Assembly: GCF_016653405.1 (NCBI RefSeq)
Contig: NZ_NHSN01000042.1
Span: 1 to 53,663, forward strand
Reading direction: 5' to 3'
Length of the DNA: 53,663 bases
DNA from: Halorhodospira halophila
GTDB lineage: Bacteria; Pseudomonadota; Gammaproteobacteria; Nitrococcales; Halorhodospiraceae
Each line of letters opens with the position of its first letter. Within the stretch, counting starts at the first letter, position 1. Positions 19,152 through 29,646 of the stretch are shown one piece after another. The translations under genes were made by a program, and so were the position numbers. The notes under the pieces are model-generated. The model made no database searches. It was not told the DNA's origin and saw only the letters and a list, made by a program, of their open reading frames with translations.

Positions 19152-21293
19152 ATGCGCCAAGCTTTTCAGGACTTGCAAGGCGGAGCCACGTATATTTTAG
19201 ACGCTCCGACAGCCAACCCACGGAATGCCGAAGTGTCAGTTGTCACTAAAAACACTCTCATATCTACCGGAACTGAGCGCATGCTGGTAGAATTCGGCAG
19301 GGCCGGCATGCTCAACAAAGCCCGCCAGCAGCCGGATAAAGTCAAGGAGGTTCTCGAGAAGGCGCGCACGGATGGCATCCTAACGACGATCGACGCCGTG
19401 CAGTCGAAGCTAAACCAGCCTCTGCCACTGGGCTATTCCAACGTCGGCGTCGTATCTGAAGTCGGAGGCGGAGTTCACAGCTTCGCGCCAGGTGATCGTG
19501 TACTCTCCAACGGCCCGCACGCCGATCAGGTCTGCGTACCGCAGAATTTGTGTGCCCGCATCCCGGATGCCGTCAGCGATGAGGCGGCTACCTTCACCGT
19601 GGTCTCGGCAATCGGGCTACAGGGCGTGCGCCTCGCCCAACCTACACTCGGAGAGTCTTTCGTGGTCACAGGAGCCGGGCTCATTGGATTGCTTACCGTC
19701 CAGTTGCTTCGCGCGCACGGCTGTCGCGTACTTGCCATCGACTTTGACGAGGATAAGCTGACACTTGCCCGCCAGTTTGGGGCCGAGACCTGCAACCCCG
19801 CTGAGGGTGAAGACCCGGTCGCAGTCGGGACACGGTTTAGCCGTGACCGCGGTGTTGACGGCGTGCTGATCACGGCAGCCACGCAATCCAATGAGCCTGT
19901 CACCCAGGCAGCACGCATGTGCCGCAAGCGGGGCCGGATTGTGCTGATTGGGGTCACCGGACTAGAACTCAATCGGACCGATTTCTACGAGAAGGAGCTC
20001 AGCTTCCAGGTCTCGTGCTCCTACGGCCCGGGACGCTACGACCCGAAATACGAGCAGGAAGGCCACGATTATCCGTTCGGATTCGTGCGCTGGACCGAGC
20101 AGCGCAACTTCGAGGCCGTACTGGACATGATGGCCGACGGTCGGGTGGACCCCACGCCATTGATCACCCATCGGTACGCATTTGAGGATGCCTCGCAGGC
20201 ATACGAGACGCTTACCAACGACCCGAGCGCCCTTGGCATCCTCCTTGAGTACACCAGCGCTTTTGAAAAGCGTGAGGCTAAGCAAGTCTCTCTCACAGAC
20301 ACCGCTGCCGTTCAGTTCGAGCCGCAGAAGCCCGTAGTCTCCTTCATTGGCGCCGGGAACTACGCATCCCGCGTGCTGATACCTGCCTTTAAGAGCGCCG
20401 GGGCGCAACTGAACAGCATCGTGACCTCCGGCGGCACCAGCGGCGTCATCCACGGTCGCCGCGCCGGTTTCGCCAACGCCTCGACCGATGTCGAAGGGAT
20501 GCTCGAGGATGGCGAGACCAACACCGTGGCCATTGTCACACCGCATAACAGCCATGCCACGTTGACCCAACAGGCGCTTGCGGCTGGCAAGCATGTCTTT
20601 GTCGAGAAACCGCTGGCCCTGGCCGAAGCAGAACTCGATGAGATCGAGAGCTGCTATCAGAGTGCACACACGGACGGTTCCGGGCCACTGCTCATGGTCG
20701 GGTTCAACCGCCGCTTCGCGCCCCACATCCAGAAGATGAAGGGACTGCTCGACACCAGCCGGGAGCCCAAGGCCCTGGTGATGACCGTCAACGCCGGCCA
20801 CATCCCGCCGGAGCACTGGACCCAGGATCCCGAGGTCGGTGGTGGCCGGATCGTCGGCGAGGCCTGTCACTTTATCGACCTGCTCCGCCACCTCGTTGGG
20901 GCCCCCATCAGTTCCACCAACGTCCAGGCCGCCGACTTCGCAACCAAGGACACGGTGACGATCCAGCTTACCTTTTCTGACGGAAGCATCGGCACCGTCC
21001 ACTACTTCGCCAACGGCCACAAGGGCTTCCCCAAGGAACGCGTGGAGGCCTTCTGCGGTGGGCGGGTGCTGCAGCTCGACAACTTCCGCAAGCTCAAGGG
21101 CTACGGCTGGCCCGGCTTCCGGCGTATGAGCACGATGCGGCAGGATAAAGGTCAGGGGGCCTGTGCCGCGACGTTCCTGCAGGCCGTCGAGTCAGGCGGC
21201 CCAGCGCCCATCCCCTTCGAGGAGGTCATGGAGGTCAGCCGCGTATCGGTCCAAGCCGCAGAGGCGGCTCGCCTGCAAGGAGGCTCGGCTTGA
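19152..21293 (+). CDS. Two-domain oxidoreductase: MDR dehydrogenase fused to Gfo/Idh/MocA domain
   Basis: 713 residues from ATG 19152, preceded by AAGGA. Residues 1-~350 are a medium-chain dehydrogenase ([36 protein letters not shown], nucleotide site [15 protein letters not shown]). Residues ~385-700 are a Gfo/Idh/MocA oxidoreductase ([39 protein letters not shown]). This fusion recurs in surface-polysaccharide loci beside a heparinase-like protein and WecB/WecC, as here. It probably oxidises or rearranges a sugar, perhaps on a nucleotide carrier; the exact substrate is unknown. GC-rich composition returns at its start. The wecB start overlaps its stop. Confidence 0.88.
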   Translation: MRQAFQDLQGGATYILDAPTANPRNAEVSVVTKNTLISTGTERMLVEFGRAGMLNKARQQPDKVKEVLEKARTDGILTTIDAVQSKLNQPLPLGYSNVGVVSEVGGGVHSFAPGDRVLSNGPHADQVCVPQNLCARIPDAVSDEAATFTVVSAIGLQGVRLAQPTLGESFVVTGAGLIGLLTVQLLRAHGCRVLAIDFDEDKLTLARQFGAETCNPAEGEDPVAVGTRFSRDRGVDGVLITAATQSNEPVTQAARMCRKRGRIVLIGVTGLELNRTDFYEKELSFQVSCSYGPGRYDPKYEQEGHDYPFGFVRWTEQRNFEAVLDMMADGRVDPTPLITHRYAFEDASQAYETLTNDPSALGILLEYTSAFEKREAKQVSLTDTAAVQFEPQKPVVSFIGAGNYASRVLIPAFKSAGAQLNSIVTSGGTSGVIHGRRAGFANASTDVEGMLEDGETNTVAIVTPHNSHATLTQQALAAGKHVFVEKPLALAEAELDEIESCYQSAHTDGSGPLLMVGFNRRFAPHIQKMKGLLDTSREPKALVMTVNAGHIPPEHWTQDPEVGGGRIVGEACHFIDLLRHLVGAPISSTNVQAADFATKDTVTIQLTFSDGSIGTVHYFANGHKGFPKERVEAFCGGRVLQLDNFRKLKGYGWPGFRRMSTMRQDKGQGACAATFLQAVESGGPAPIPFEEVMEVSRVSVQAAEAARLQGGSA

Positions 21294-22426
21294 GTGTGCG
21301 CATCCTCACCGTCTTCGGCACCCGCCCCGAGGGCATTAAACTCGCCCCTGTTATACGAGCGCTGCAATCGTCGCCGGAGATAACCGGCAAGGTCTGCGTC
21401 ACCGGTCAGCACCGCGAGATGCTCGATCAGGTACTCGCGCTTTTCGGCATAGCACCGGATCACGACTTGGGGGTCATGAAGCCCGGGCAGGATCTGACCG
21501 GCGTGACGACCGAGATCTTGGCTGGTCTACGAGGCGTGCTTGAGGAAGAGGCGCCGGACTTTGTCCTCGTGCACGGCGACACGACTACGACCTTCGCGGC
21601 GTCACTAGCGGCGTATTACCAGCAGATTCCCGTGGGCCATGTCGAGGCCGGGTTGCGTACGGGGAACCGCTACGCGCCGTGGCCGGAGGAGATGAATCGG
21701 CGCCTGACCGGGGCCCTCGCGGAACTCCACTTCGCGCCGACGGATCGAGCCCGCGACAACCTCCTTCGAGAGGGGATCGCTGCAGAGCAGATTGCGGTCA
21801 CTGGAAACACTGTCGTCGACGCGCTGCTGACCGTCGTCGGTCGCCTGGAGCAGGAGCCGCAGCTCCGTGCTGACGCCGAGCAGCAGTTTGATTTCCTTGA
21901 TCCCAGCCGGCGCCTGATCGTGGTCACGGGACACCGGCGCGAGAGCTTCGGCGAGGGGTTCCGCAACCTCTGTGAGGCCCTGCGACGGATCGCGGATCGT
22001 GACGACGTCGAGATCGTCTATCCGGTGCACCTCAACCCGAACGTCCAGCAGCCGGTGCGCGAGACGCTGGCCGATCACCCCCGCGTCCATCTGTTGGAGC
22101 CGATGGACTACCTGCCGTTCGTTGCCCTGCTCAACCGTGCGGAGCTGATCATCACCGACTCAGGCGGCATCCAGGAAGAAGCGCCGTCGCTGGGCAAGCC
22201 GGTCTTGGTGACCCGTGAGACCACGGAGCGGCCCGAGGCGGTCTCGGCGGGTACGGTGCGGCTTGTCGGCACGGATGTAGAGCGGATCGTTGGTGAAACA
22301 ACCCAACTCCTAGATGATCCGGCGCGGTACCGCGATATGGCCCGCGCCCATAACCCGTACGGGGATGGCAAAGCCACCGAGCGGATCGTCGAGCGACTCC
22401 TTAAGGAAGGCAACGCCCGGGCGTGA
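21290..22426 (+). CDS. wecB: UDP-N-acetylglucosamine 2-epimerase (non-hydrolysing)
   Basis: 378 residues. The start is TTG 21290, six bases after AAGGAGG, and overlaps the upstream stop by four bases. It interconverts UDP-GlcNAc and UDP-ManNAc. Family motifs: [15 protein letters not shown] at the N-terminus, [39 protein letters not shown] and [19 protein letters not shown]. It feeds the next enzyme, WecC, so the polysaccharide is predicted to contain a ManNAc-derived uronic acid. Confidence 0.96.
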   Translation: MSVRILTVFGTRPEGIKLAPVIRALQSSPEITGKVCVTGQHREMLDQVLALFGIAPDHDLGVMKPGQDLTGVTTEILAGLRGVLEEEAPDFVLVHGDTTTTFAASLAAYYQQIPVGHVEAGLRTGNRYAPWPEEMNRRLTGALAELHFAPTDRARDNLLREGIAAEQIAVTGNTVVDALLTVVGRLEQEPQLRADAEQQFDFLDPSRRLIVVTGHRRESFGEGFRNLCEALRRIADRDDVEIVYPVHLNPNVQQPVRETLADHPRVHLLEPMDYLPFVALLNRAELIITDSGGIQEEAPSLGKPVLVTRETTERPEAVSAGTVRLVGTDVERIVGETTQLLDDPARYRDMARAHNPYGDGKATERIVERLLKEGNARA

Positions 22427-22488
22427 TCGGTACAATGCCGCCGCCAATGGGTCTCATGGACTGAACCTCACAGCTGGAGATACGGCTT

Positions 22489-23730
22489 TTGAGCACTGCC
22501 CCAAAGCGCCCCACCGTCAACGTCCTCGGCCTCGGCTACATCGGCCTACCGACTGCCAGCCTCCTGGCCACGCGCGGTTACCAGGTTCACGGCGTCGATG
22601 TGAGCCCCGATGTCGTCGCTACCATTAATCAGGGCGACATCCACATCGTCGAACCCGAGTTGGACGTGCTCGTGCGATCGGCGGTCCACAGTGGCCAACT
22701 CACCGCCGCGACGGAGCCGGCACCCGCCGATGTCTTTCTGATCGCCGTGCCGACACCCTTCAAGGACGGTAAGCAGCCGGATCTCTCCTACGTCGAGGCC
22801 GCGACGCGGTCCATGGCGCAAGTGCTGGAGCCAGGCAACCTGGTCATCTTGGAGTCCACCAGCCCGGTGGGCACGACCGAGCGCGTGGCCGAGTGGATCG
22901 CAGCCGCACGCCCTGACCTCAGCCCGGATACCATCCACATTGCCCATTGTCCGGAGCGCGTGTTGCCCGGGCGCATCATCCAGGAGCTGGTGGACAACGA
23001 CCGCGTCGTTGGCGGGCTCAACGATGCGGCCACCGAGGCGGCCACCGACTTCTACCGCGCTTTCGTCTCCGGCGAGGTACTACCAACCACGGCGCGCACG
23101 GCGGAGATGGCCAAGCTCACGGAAAACACCTTCCGCGACGTCAACATCGCTCTGGCCAACGAGCTCTCGCTGATCTGCGACCGGCTGGACATCGATGTCT
23201 GGCGCCTGATCGAGCTGGCCAATCGACACCCCCGGGTCAATGTCCTGCAACCCGGCCCCGGCGTCGGCGGCCACTGCATCGCCGTGGATCCGTGGTTCAT
23301 CATCGACTCAGCGCCGGAGCAGTCCCAGCTGATCCGCACGGCGCGCACGGTCAACGACGCCAAGCCGGATCATGTCGTGGCGCAGGTCATCAGCCGGGCC
23401 GAGCGGCTCCGCGATCCGGTCATCGCCTGCCTGGGGCTCGCCTACAAGCCGGATGTCGATGACCTGCGCGAGAGCCCGGCGCTTCGCATCACTGAGAGTC
23501 TAGCGGAGAGGGGCGTCGGCCGAATCCTCGCCGTCGAACCCTACGCGGAGTCAATGCCACATCGACTCAAGGAGCTCGGCGCTGAGTGGACCAACCTGCA
23601 GGACGCCATGCAGGAGGCCGACATCCTGGTCGCCCTCGTCGCTCACCGGCCCTTCCGCAACCTCTCGGCGGCCCAGGTGCAGGCCAAGATGGTGGTGGAT
23701 GCGTGCGGGCTCCTGAAACAGCTCGGGTGA
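22489..23730 (+). CDS. wecC: UDP-N-acetyl-D-mannosamine dehydrogenase
   Basis: 413 residues from TTG 22489, preceded by GGAGA. It oxidises UDP-ManNAc to UDP-ManNAcA with two NAD+. The N-terminal nucleotide site is LGLGYIGLPTASLLATRG. ESTSPVGTTERV and CPERVLPGRIIQELVDNDRV are family signatures. The catalytic cysteine lies in GPGVGGHCIAVDPWFI, and the lysine/asparagine motif in AKLTENTFRDVNIALANEL. It sits directly after wecB, as in other ManNAcA-containing polysaccharide loci. Confidence 0.96.
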   Translation: MSTAPKRPTVNVLGLGYIGLPTASLLATRGYQVHGVDVSPDVVATINQGDIHIVEPELDVLVRSAVHSGQLTAATEPAPADVFLIAVPTPFKDGKQPDLSYVEAATRSMAQVLEPGNLVILESTSPVGTTERVAEWIAAARPDLSPDTIHIAHCPERVLPGRIIQELVDNDRVVGGLNDAATEAATDFYRAFVSGEVLPTTARTAEMAKLTENTFRDVNIALANELSLICDRLDIDVWRLIELANRHPRVNVLQPGPGVGGHCIAVDPWFIIDSAPEQSQLIRTARTVNDAKPDHVVAQVISRAERLRDPVIACLGLAYKPDVDDLRESPALRITESLAERGVGRILAVEPYAESMPHRLKELGAEWTNLQDAMQEADILVALVAHRPFRNLSAAQVQAKMVVDACGLLKQLG

Positions 23731-23739
23731 GGGGTCAGG

Positions 23740-25401
23740 GTGCTCTCCTTACAACGTGCTCAACTCTACTTCCACACGATTCGGCACCTGCGCCCCGGGC
23801 AAATCGGGTGGCGGCTCTGGTACCGGCTGTACCGCCCGCGGATCCCAAGCCAGCCGGCGCCGCCCGTGCGCCACGCCCGCGGGCCATGGACACCGCCTTT
23901 GCCCCGGGAGCAGAGCCTGCTTGATCCGCAAACGGCGTGCTTCCTGAACCAGCGCGGACGAATCGATGATCCCGGCATCTGGAACGATGCGCGCTACGAC
24001 AAGCTCTGGCTCTATAACCTGCACTACTTTGATGACCTCAACGCCCGAGGCGCTGACGAGCGCAACGCCTGGCACCGGGAGCTAATCGAGCGTTGGATCG
24101 CCGAGAACCCGCCCGGTTACGGGAACGGCTGGGAGCCCTACCCGACATCGCTGCGCATCGTAAACTGGGTGAAGTGGCTCCAGGCCGGCAACACCCCGAC
24201 CGCGCAAATGCTCGACAGCCTGGCCACCCAGGCTCGGTTGCTGCGCCGCCGCCTTGAGTACCACATCCTCGGCAACCACCTACTCGCCAACGCCAAGGCA
24301 CTGTGTTTCGCAGGGCTCTTCTTCTCCGGCAGGGAGGCTGAACGCTGGCACCGGAAAGGGCTCGCCATCCTCCGCCGGGAAATCCCCGAGCAGATCCTCC
24401 CCGACGGTGGCCACTTCGAGCGCAGCCCGATGTACCACCTGCTGGTGCTCGAGGACCTGCTCGATCTGATCAATCTGCACCGTCGCTATGAGGCTGAAAT
24501 CCCCCAACAGTGGCACGACGCCGTTACCGCGATGCTCCAGTGGTCGGCCGTCATGCGCCACCCCGATGGCGAGATCCCGTTTTTCAACGATGCGGCCTTT
24601 GGGATTGCGCCGCACCCAGCTGAACTCGATCAGTATGCGTCCCGGCTCAACCTAGAATCACCGCGCCCCCCTGCCCAGAAGTGGGACATGTGGCACGGGG
24701 CGGCCTCCGGATATGCAAGGCTCTCGAATGAGCACGCGACCGTCTTTACCGATATCGCCCCTGTTGGCCCTGATTACTTACCCGGCCATGCCCACGCCGA
24801 TACGCTATCTTTCGAGATGTCCCTCGGAGACGAGCGCGTCTTCGTCAATGGCGGAAGCTCGCGCTACGGCCATGGATCGGACCGTGAGCAGCAACGCAGC
24901 ACGAGGTCACACAATACCGTATTGATTGACGGCGCCGACTCTTCGGAGGTGTGGTCTGGCTTTCGAGTCGCTTGCCGTGCTCGCCCTTTTGACGTGGATA
25001 CTCGGGAGAGCGGCAACGGCTTGTATGCCGCGGGAGCGCACGATGGCTACCGCCGCCGGCTTGCGGGCCACCCGACCCATCGCCGCACGTGGAATCTTTG
25101 CGAAAATCAGCTGACTATTACGGATCTGGTGGAAGGCAGTGGACAGCACACCATTGAGGCCTTCCTGTTACTGGCGCCGGGCCACTCTGCTGAGCCAGAT
25201 CGTTCAGACCACAACCTGCGCATCCAAACACCCCGAAGGCAACAGCTACGCCTAGCGATTCAGGCTAGCCACGAGCACACGGTGGAGGTTGAAGAGGCCT
25301 ACTGGCACCCCCGCTTTGGCGTTCAACAACCGACCCAGCGCCTCCGTCTAGTCACCGAAGCGCGTCTACCCGTCAAGCTTACAACCCGAATCAGTTGGTA
25401 A
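23740..25401 (+). CDS. Heparinase II/III-like protein
   Basis: 553 residues from GTG 23740, nine bases after the wecC stop. The N-terminal alpha-toroid part contains LWLYNLHYFDDLNARG and HILGNHLLANAKALCFAGLF; the C-terminal beta-sandwich begins around GHAHADTLSFEMSLGDERVF, followed by NGGSSRYG. Heparinase-like lyases cleave uronate-containing polysaccharides by beta-elimination, which fits a polymer containing ManNAcA. No signal peptide is obvious, unlike secreted lyases. Homologues next to WecBC and two-domain oxidoreductases are common in capsule loci, and their true role (editing, chain release or a synthesis step) is unsettled. Confidence 0.85.
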   Translation: MLSLQRAQLYFHTIRHLRPGQIGWRLWYRLYRPRIPSQPAPPVRHARGPWTPPLPREQSLLDPQTACFLNQRGRIDDPGIWNDARYDKLWLYNLHYFDDLNARGADERNAWHRELIERWIAENPPGYGNGWEPYPTSLRIVNWVKWLQAGNTPTAQMLDSLATQARLLRRRLEYHILGNHLLANAKALCFAGLFFSGREAERWHRKGLAILRREIPEQILPDGGHFERSPMYHLLVLEDLLDLINLHRRYEAEIPQQWHDAVTAMLQWSAVMRHPDGEIPFFNDAAFGIAPHPAELDQYASRLNLESPRPPAQKWDMWHGAASGYARLSNEHATVFTDIAPVGPDYLPGHAHADTLSFEMSLGDERVFVNGGSSRYGHGSDREQQRSTRSHNTVLIDGADSSEVWSGFRVACRARPFDVDTRESGNGLYAAGAHDGYRRRLAGHPTHRRTWNLCENQLTITDLVEGSGQHTIEAFLLLAPGHSAEPDRSDHNLRIQTPRRQQLRLAIQASHEHTVEVEEAYWHPRFGVQQPTQRLRLVTEARLPVKLTTRISW

Positions 25402-25404
25402 CCG

Positions 25405-26577
25405 TTGAACATCCTACATCTTACATTCTATTTCGATCCCGACCTGTCGGCAGGCTCCTTCCGGAATACCAGCCTGGTCGACGCCCTTTCGCGAAGGCTG
25501 GGTGCAGACGACCAGCTTGATGTCGTCACCACGCTGCCCAATCGCTACGCGACATTCTCGCCCGAGGCGCCGGAGCAAGAAAGCCGTGGCAGGGTAACGG
25601 TAGAGCGAGTTCACCTGCCCAGTCACCAGAGCGGCATGGCTGACCAGGCACGGTCGTTCGCGCCCTATGCCCGCCGCGTACTTCAGCGATCACGCGAGCG
25701 CCACTATGACCTGGTGCTGGCATCCTCATCCCGCTTGATGACGGCGTCGCTAGGCGCCCTCGTCGCCCGCCGCCAGCGGGCCCCTCTTTACTTGGACATC
25801 CGGGATATTTTCAGTGACAGCCTTTCGGACGTCCTCAAAGGATCTCCACTGCGGGCGGTTCTTCCGGGGATTAAACTCTTGGAGAAGTGGACCATACGGA
25901 ACGCGGCTCAAGTGAACCTCGTCTCCCCCGGTTTCCGAGAGCACTTCGAAACACTTGACCCCACCAAGGCCTACCGGCTCCATACCAATGGCGTCGACGA
26001 GGCTTTCCTGCAGTGTGATTTCGACCCCCGGTTACCTCGAAAAAACGAACCAGCCCGGATTCTTTACGCGGGGAACCTTGGAGCTGGCCAGGGCCTCCAC
26101 CACATCATCCCGCGGGCCGCGCAAGAGTTGGGCCCTGACTACGAGTTCCGGGTACTCGGAGATGGTGGACAACGCCAGGAACTCGAGGACCAATGCGCCG
26201 GCTCGGACAATGTCACGATCCGACCCCCGGTGCCCCGTGACGAGCTTTTAACCGAGTACGCCAACGCGGATATCCTTTTCCTCCATCTAAACGACCTGCC
26301 CGCGTTCCGCAAGGTCCTGCCCTCCAAGCTTTTCGAGTACGCAGCTACTGGCAGACCGATCCTCGCTGGCGTCAGTGGCGAGGCGGAGAAGCTGCTGAAC
26401 ACTGAAGTCGACAATGCCGCCGTGTTCCACCCTTGCGATGTTAATGGTCTAGTTCACGCACTGAACACACTTTCGCTAGAGAAGCGGGAGCGACAGCCTT
26501 TCATCCAAGCCTATCGCCGAGATGCGATCATGGATGCCATGGCGCAGGACATCCTGGCGCTTGCCCAAGACGGCTGA
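25405..26577 (+). CDS. Glycosyltransferase family 4 (WbuB/WcaI-like)
   Basis: 390 residues from TTG 25405, three bases after the previous stop. The N-terminus MNILHLTFYFDPDLSAGSF has the acceptor loop typical of WbuB-like GT4 enzymes. The donor half contains ILYAGNLGAGQGLHHIIPR, LGDGGQRQELED and KVLPSKLFEYAATGRPIL, including the conserved glutamate. It is predicted to transfer a sugar such as N-acetyl-fucosamine, fucose or ManNAcA to the lipid-linked intermediate. It is the last operon gene, with the convergent recombinase module ending 51 bases later. No clear hairpin terminator was seen in that gap. Confidence 0.9.
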   Translation: MNILHLTFYFDPDLSAGSFRNTSLVDALSRRLGADDQLDVVTTLPNRYATFSPEAPEQESRGRVTVERVHLPSHQSGMADQARSFAPYARRVLQRSRERHYDLVLASSSRLMTASLGALVARRQRAPLYLDIRDIFSDSLSDVLKGSPLRAVLPGIKLLEKWTIRNAAQVNLVSPGFREHFETLDPTKAYRLHTNGVDEAFLQCDFDPRLPRKNEPARILYAGNLGAGQGLHHIIPRAAQELGPDYEFRVLGDGGQRQELEDQCAGSDNVTIRPPVPRDELLTEYANADILFLHLNDLPAFRKVLPSKLFEYAATGRPILAGVSGEAEKLLNTEVDNAAVFHPCDVNGLVHALNTLSLEKRERQPFIQAYRRDAIMDAMAQDILALAQDG

Positions 26578-26628
26578 ACCCCGGTCTGCTACTCATCCAG
26601 TCAACTCCCTCGTGGACACGAGCCGACA

Positions 26629-29600
26629 CTATTTCTGGGCTTGTTGCAACCACGCCCACAACCACACCACCCCGCTCACCAGCCCCTCCCAGGGCGTGCG
26701 CAGGTCGCCGTCCACGGTGACACGATAGCGGACATTGCGGACTTCGCGGGCGACCTCGGTGATCGCGGGCTCGCCCCGCCCGGGCTTGCCGACCGCCTCC
26801 TTCACGGTCTCGCGTGCCCGCCCGACCTTGGACGCGGATCCCTGCGCCGAGATCTCCAGCGTGACGGACCAGTACTTGGGTGGCACACGGAAGAGCTGGA
26901 GCACCCGCACCATCCGTCTCAGGTCGCGCTGGTAGGTGGTCACGAGGCCGATCGCCTCCATCCCACCGAGCAGGCGTTCCAGGGACGACGCCCTCAGGCG
27001 ATCCAGGTCGGCGGGCCTCATCAGCTCCGTCAGGTCCCACCGCCAGCGGTGGAGCGCGACCTCGTAAGGGGGCCACGCCATGCGGTGCACCTGAGGGAAG
27101 CGTGCCTGCACCGCATCGAGCGTCGCTTGCAGCGCATCGGTGTCTGATTCGGCATCGCCCTGTCGCGCCGCCTCCAGCTGCCAAAGGAACTCGAGGAACG
27201 GCGTACCTTCGAGCGGCTCCGGGTTGCCCCCTTCAGCCCCTGGGACCTTTGCCCGGCGCCCTGCCCTCAGCGCTGAAGCCGGCAACCGCCTTGCCCGCCT
27301 GACCCAGAGGCGCTCCGCCTCGATCGTGACCTGGGTATCCTGGCGAGCCTCGGGGTCTACACCGATAACCGTTGGTCCACGGGCGGGTGCATGGCCCTTC
27401 GTCGCCACGCCCTCGATCTGACGGTAGCTATCACTATGGCCGCCTAAGACGGGTACCAGCGCGGTCTTGGGCAGGTGGTAGCGCATATTCAGCGCCTCGA
27501 AGAAGGCCAACATCTCCGGCACGTGGATGTAGGATCTCAGCGTGGCCTGCGGCGAGCCGTGGCCCAGGCGCTGCGCGAGGTGGAACAGCAGATTGCGCTG
27601 CAGCTCGCCGCGATGCCGGCCCCCGTAGACATCCGGCCAGTGGGCGCGAATCGCATCTTGCTTATACCTTGGATGATGGAACCACCGCCGCCGGATCGTC
27701 TCAGGTACCAGGCCGGCAGCGATCAGCAGTTGCCAGAGGTTGAGCTGCGCCGCGCTGTGACGCAGCGTATGGAGGCTGAGGCTGGTGTCGCCGGTCACCG
27801 CATGGAGCCCCCGGACAATCAGCGCGCGGGCACGGCTTCGCTCATCGGGATGGAACAACGGCGGCGAGGCCTTCGACCCCGGCTTCTCACCGCTGGCAGC
27901 CATGCTCTCCTGCACCAGCCGCGCCCGCTGGTAGAGCGTCTCCCGGCTGCTGCGCGGCAACGCGGCAATCGGCACCCAGCGACGCGCGTACCGCGTTTTC
28001 AGCTGTCGCCCCGGGCGGGGCGTGAGCAGCAGGTGCCCCTCCCCCTCGTGCCAGAGCACCTCGCCGAGCCACAGTTCGGTGGCCTCGCGTTCGCGGAGCC
28101 CGAGGAGCAGCATCAGATCGAGCATCAGGCGATAGACCCCGGTGGGATCGCGCGGGGCCAGCCACGCATGCAACGCTTCCCAGGTCGGCATATTGATCGC
28201 GGCTGCACGCACGCCGGGGGAGCGGTCGTAGCGCTCGGGCCGGAGCGCACGGGGGTCCACCGGCAGTTCGTCATTGACCACCAGCCATCGCAGCCAACGA
28301 TGCCCGATCCGCTGATCCTGCTCCGGCAGGGCGTCCAGGACGCGCTCCAGGCGCTGATGCAGTGCCTCGGCCGACAGCTCGGCGGGGTCTTCCCAGCCAA
28401 ACTCCGCGCGCAGCCGCCGACTCAGCCCCACGCCGTAGCGTCGCAGCGTTGACGCCGCGTACACCCCTTCCTGATTGGGACCGTGCAAGAACAGAGTGAG
28501 CAGGAACCGTACCACCAGAGCATCCACCGGGGTCACCGGCTCCGTCTCCAGCCACTGAACCAGACGGCGGACCGCTTGCGCTCGTTTCCTCTGCGCCCGC
28601 CGGCGGCCATGCTGCTGCTCGAAGGCATCGAAGTCGTCCGCCAACGCCGTCAGCGTGCGGCGGCTCTGCTGCGCATCCCCGCAGGTCGCCATGCTCGGGG
28701 TTTCAGCGATCTGCGCCGGTCGAAAGTCTGCGCCGGCCACCAGCGGATCGAGGAGTTCAGCGTCCCCACCTTCCACCGATCCTTCCCAATAAAGCCTGCG
28801 CGAACGCGCATCCAGCGGGGTCATCGAACGTTGGCCACGCCAGTAGTACACCACCAGGTCGCTGTGATGCCGCCGCGCCAGGTCCCGCCAGTGTTTTGTG
28901 ATCACCTTCTGCGACACCTTTTTCCGTAACCCGAGCCACACCCACGCGGCGTGCAACCAGCCCTGCGGCTGCGCGCGCGGCGGGTCGAGTGTCTGAATCC
29001 GGTCCAGACCAAGCGCCAGGGTGAGGCCACCGAGCAGGACGCAATGGCTGTCGAACTCGATGCGCCCACCCTCGCGATCGGCAACCCACTCGGATTCTCG
29101 CGCTTGAACCAGGCGCTCCAGCCACTTGGGCTGGCTGATGCCCAGCTCCAGGGCCAGAAGCCACCCCCAGGCACCCGCTAGCACCCTCGGATCTTCAACG
29201 GCGTACAGATCGCCGAAGTGCTTCAGCAACAACCGCTCGATGGCCGAGATCTGGGCCACCGTCTCCACCTCCCGGTCCAGCGGGCTGCGCGGCGGCGGGA
29301 GGATGTGGTCCTCGACACGCTGGCTGCGCGGCCATCCCCAGTGACGCCGCAACTCCACCTCGGCGAGCTGGAGCAGGCGATCGGTCTGCCGGATGGCGGC
29401 CTCGGTACCAACCGTCTTGCCCAGCGTGTGATGGAGCGCGCGCCGCAACCGCTCCCAGGCGCCATTCACATCCGATTTGCTGCCAGCGCCGGGCACCGCC
29501 CCGGTTCGAAACGGGCGCAGCTCGCCGTCATTGGCAATGACCGCCTCGAAGGCCTTGATCGCCTCCTCGGAGGGATCCGCCATCGTCTGTGCCCGCGCCT

Positions 29601-29646
29601 GCCGCCGCAGCCGCTCCGGCCACTCGATCCTGTGCTCATCACTCAT
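26629..29646 (-). CDS. Very large tyrosine recombinase, last gene of module 2
   Basis: 1005 residues from ATG 29646, whose start overlaps the preceding stop by eight bases. A complete tyrosine-recombinase core is visible: arm-I arginine in LMLLLGLREREATELWL (about 513), LKTRYARRWVPIAALP, the arm-II box HTLRHSAAQLNLWQLL (about 630), and LAQRLGHGSPQATLRSYIHV with GH at about 693 and the tyrosine about 12 residues later. Between the arm-II box and GH lie ~60 residues, far more than usual. About 300 residues follow the nucleophile and ~500 precede arm I, both unrecognised. It probably performs strand exchange for the whole module. Confidence 0.8.
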   Translation of the reverse strand: MSDEHRIEWPERLRRQARAQTMADPSEEAIKAFEAVIANDGELRPFRTGAVPGAGSKSDVNGAWERLRRALHHTLGKTVGTEAAIRQTDRLLQLAEVELRRHWGWPRSQRVEDHILPPPRSPLDREVETVAQISAIERLLLKHFGDLYAVEDPRVLAGAWGWLLALELGISQPKWLERLVQARESEWVADREGGRIEFDSHCVLLGGLTLALGLDRIQTLDPPRAQPQGWLHAAWVWLGLRKKVSQKVITKHWRDLARRHHSDLVVYYWRGQRSMTPLDARSRRLYWEGSVEGGDAELLDPLVAGADFRPAQIAETPSMATCGDAQQSRRTLTALADDFDAFEQQHGRRRAQRKRAQAVRRLVQWLETEPVTPVDALVVRFLLTLFLHGPNQEGVYAASTLRRYGVGLSRRLRAEFGWEDPAELSAEALHQRLERVLDALPEQDQRIGHRWLRWLVVNDELPVDPRALRPERYDRSPGVRAAAINMPTWEALHAWLAPRDPTGVYRLMLDLMLLLGLREREATELWLGEVLWHEGEGHLLLTPRPGRQLKTRYARRWVPIAALPRSSRETLYQRARLVQESMAASGEKPGSKASPPLFHPDERSRARALIVRGLHAVTGDTSLSLHTLRHSAAQLNLWQLLIAAGLVPETIRRRWFHHPRYKQDAIRAHWPDVYGGRHRGELQRNLLFHLAQRLGHGSPQATLRSYIHVPEMLAFFEALNMRYHLPKTALVPVLGGHSDSYRQIEGVATKGHAPARGPTVIGVDPEARQDTQVTIEAERLWVRRARRLPASALRAGRRAKVPGAEGGNPEPLEGTPFLEFLWQLEAARQGDAESDTDALQATLDAVQARFPQVHRMAWPPYEVALHRWRWDLTELMRPADLDRLRASSLERLLGGMEAIGLVTTYQRDLRRMVRVLQLFRVPPKYWSVTLEISAQGSASKVGRARETVKEAVGKPGRGEPAITEVAREVRNVRYRVTVDGDLRTPWEGLVSGVVWLWAWLQQAQK

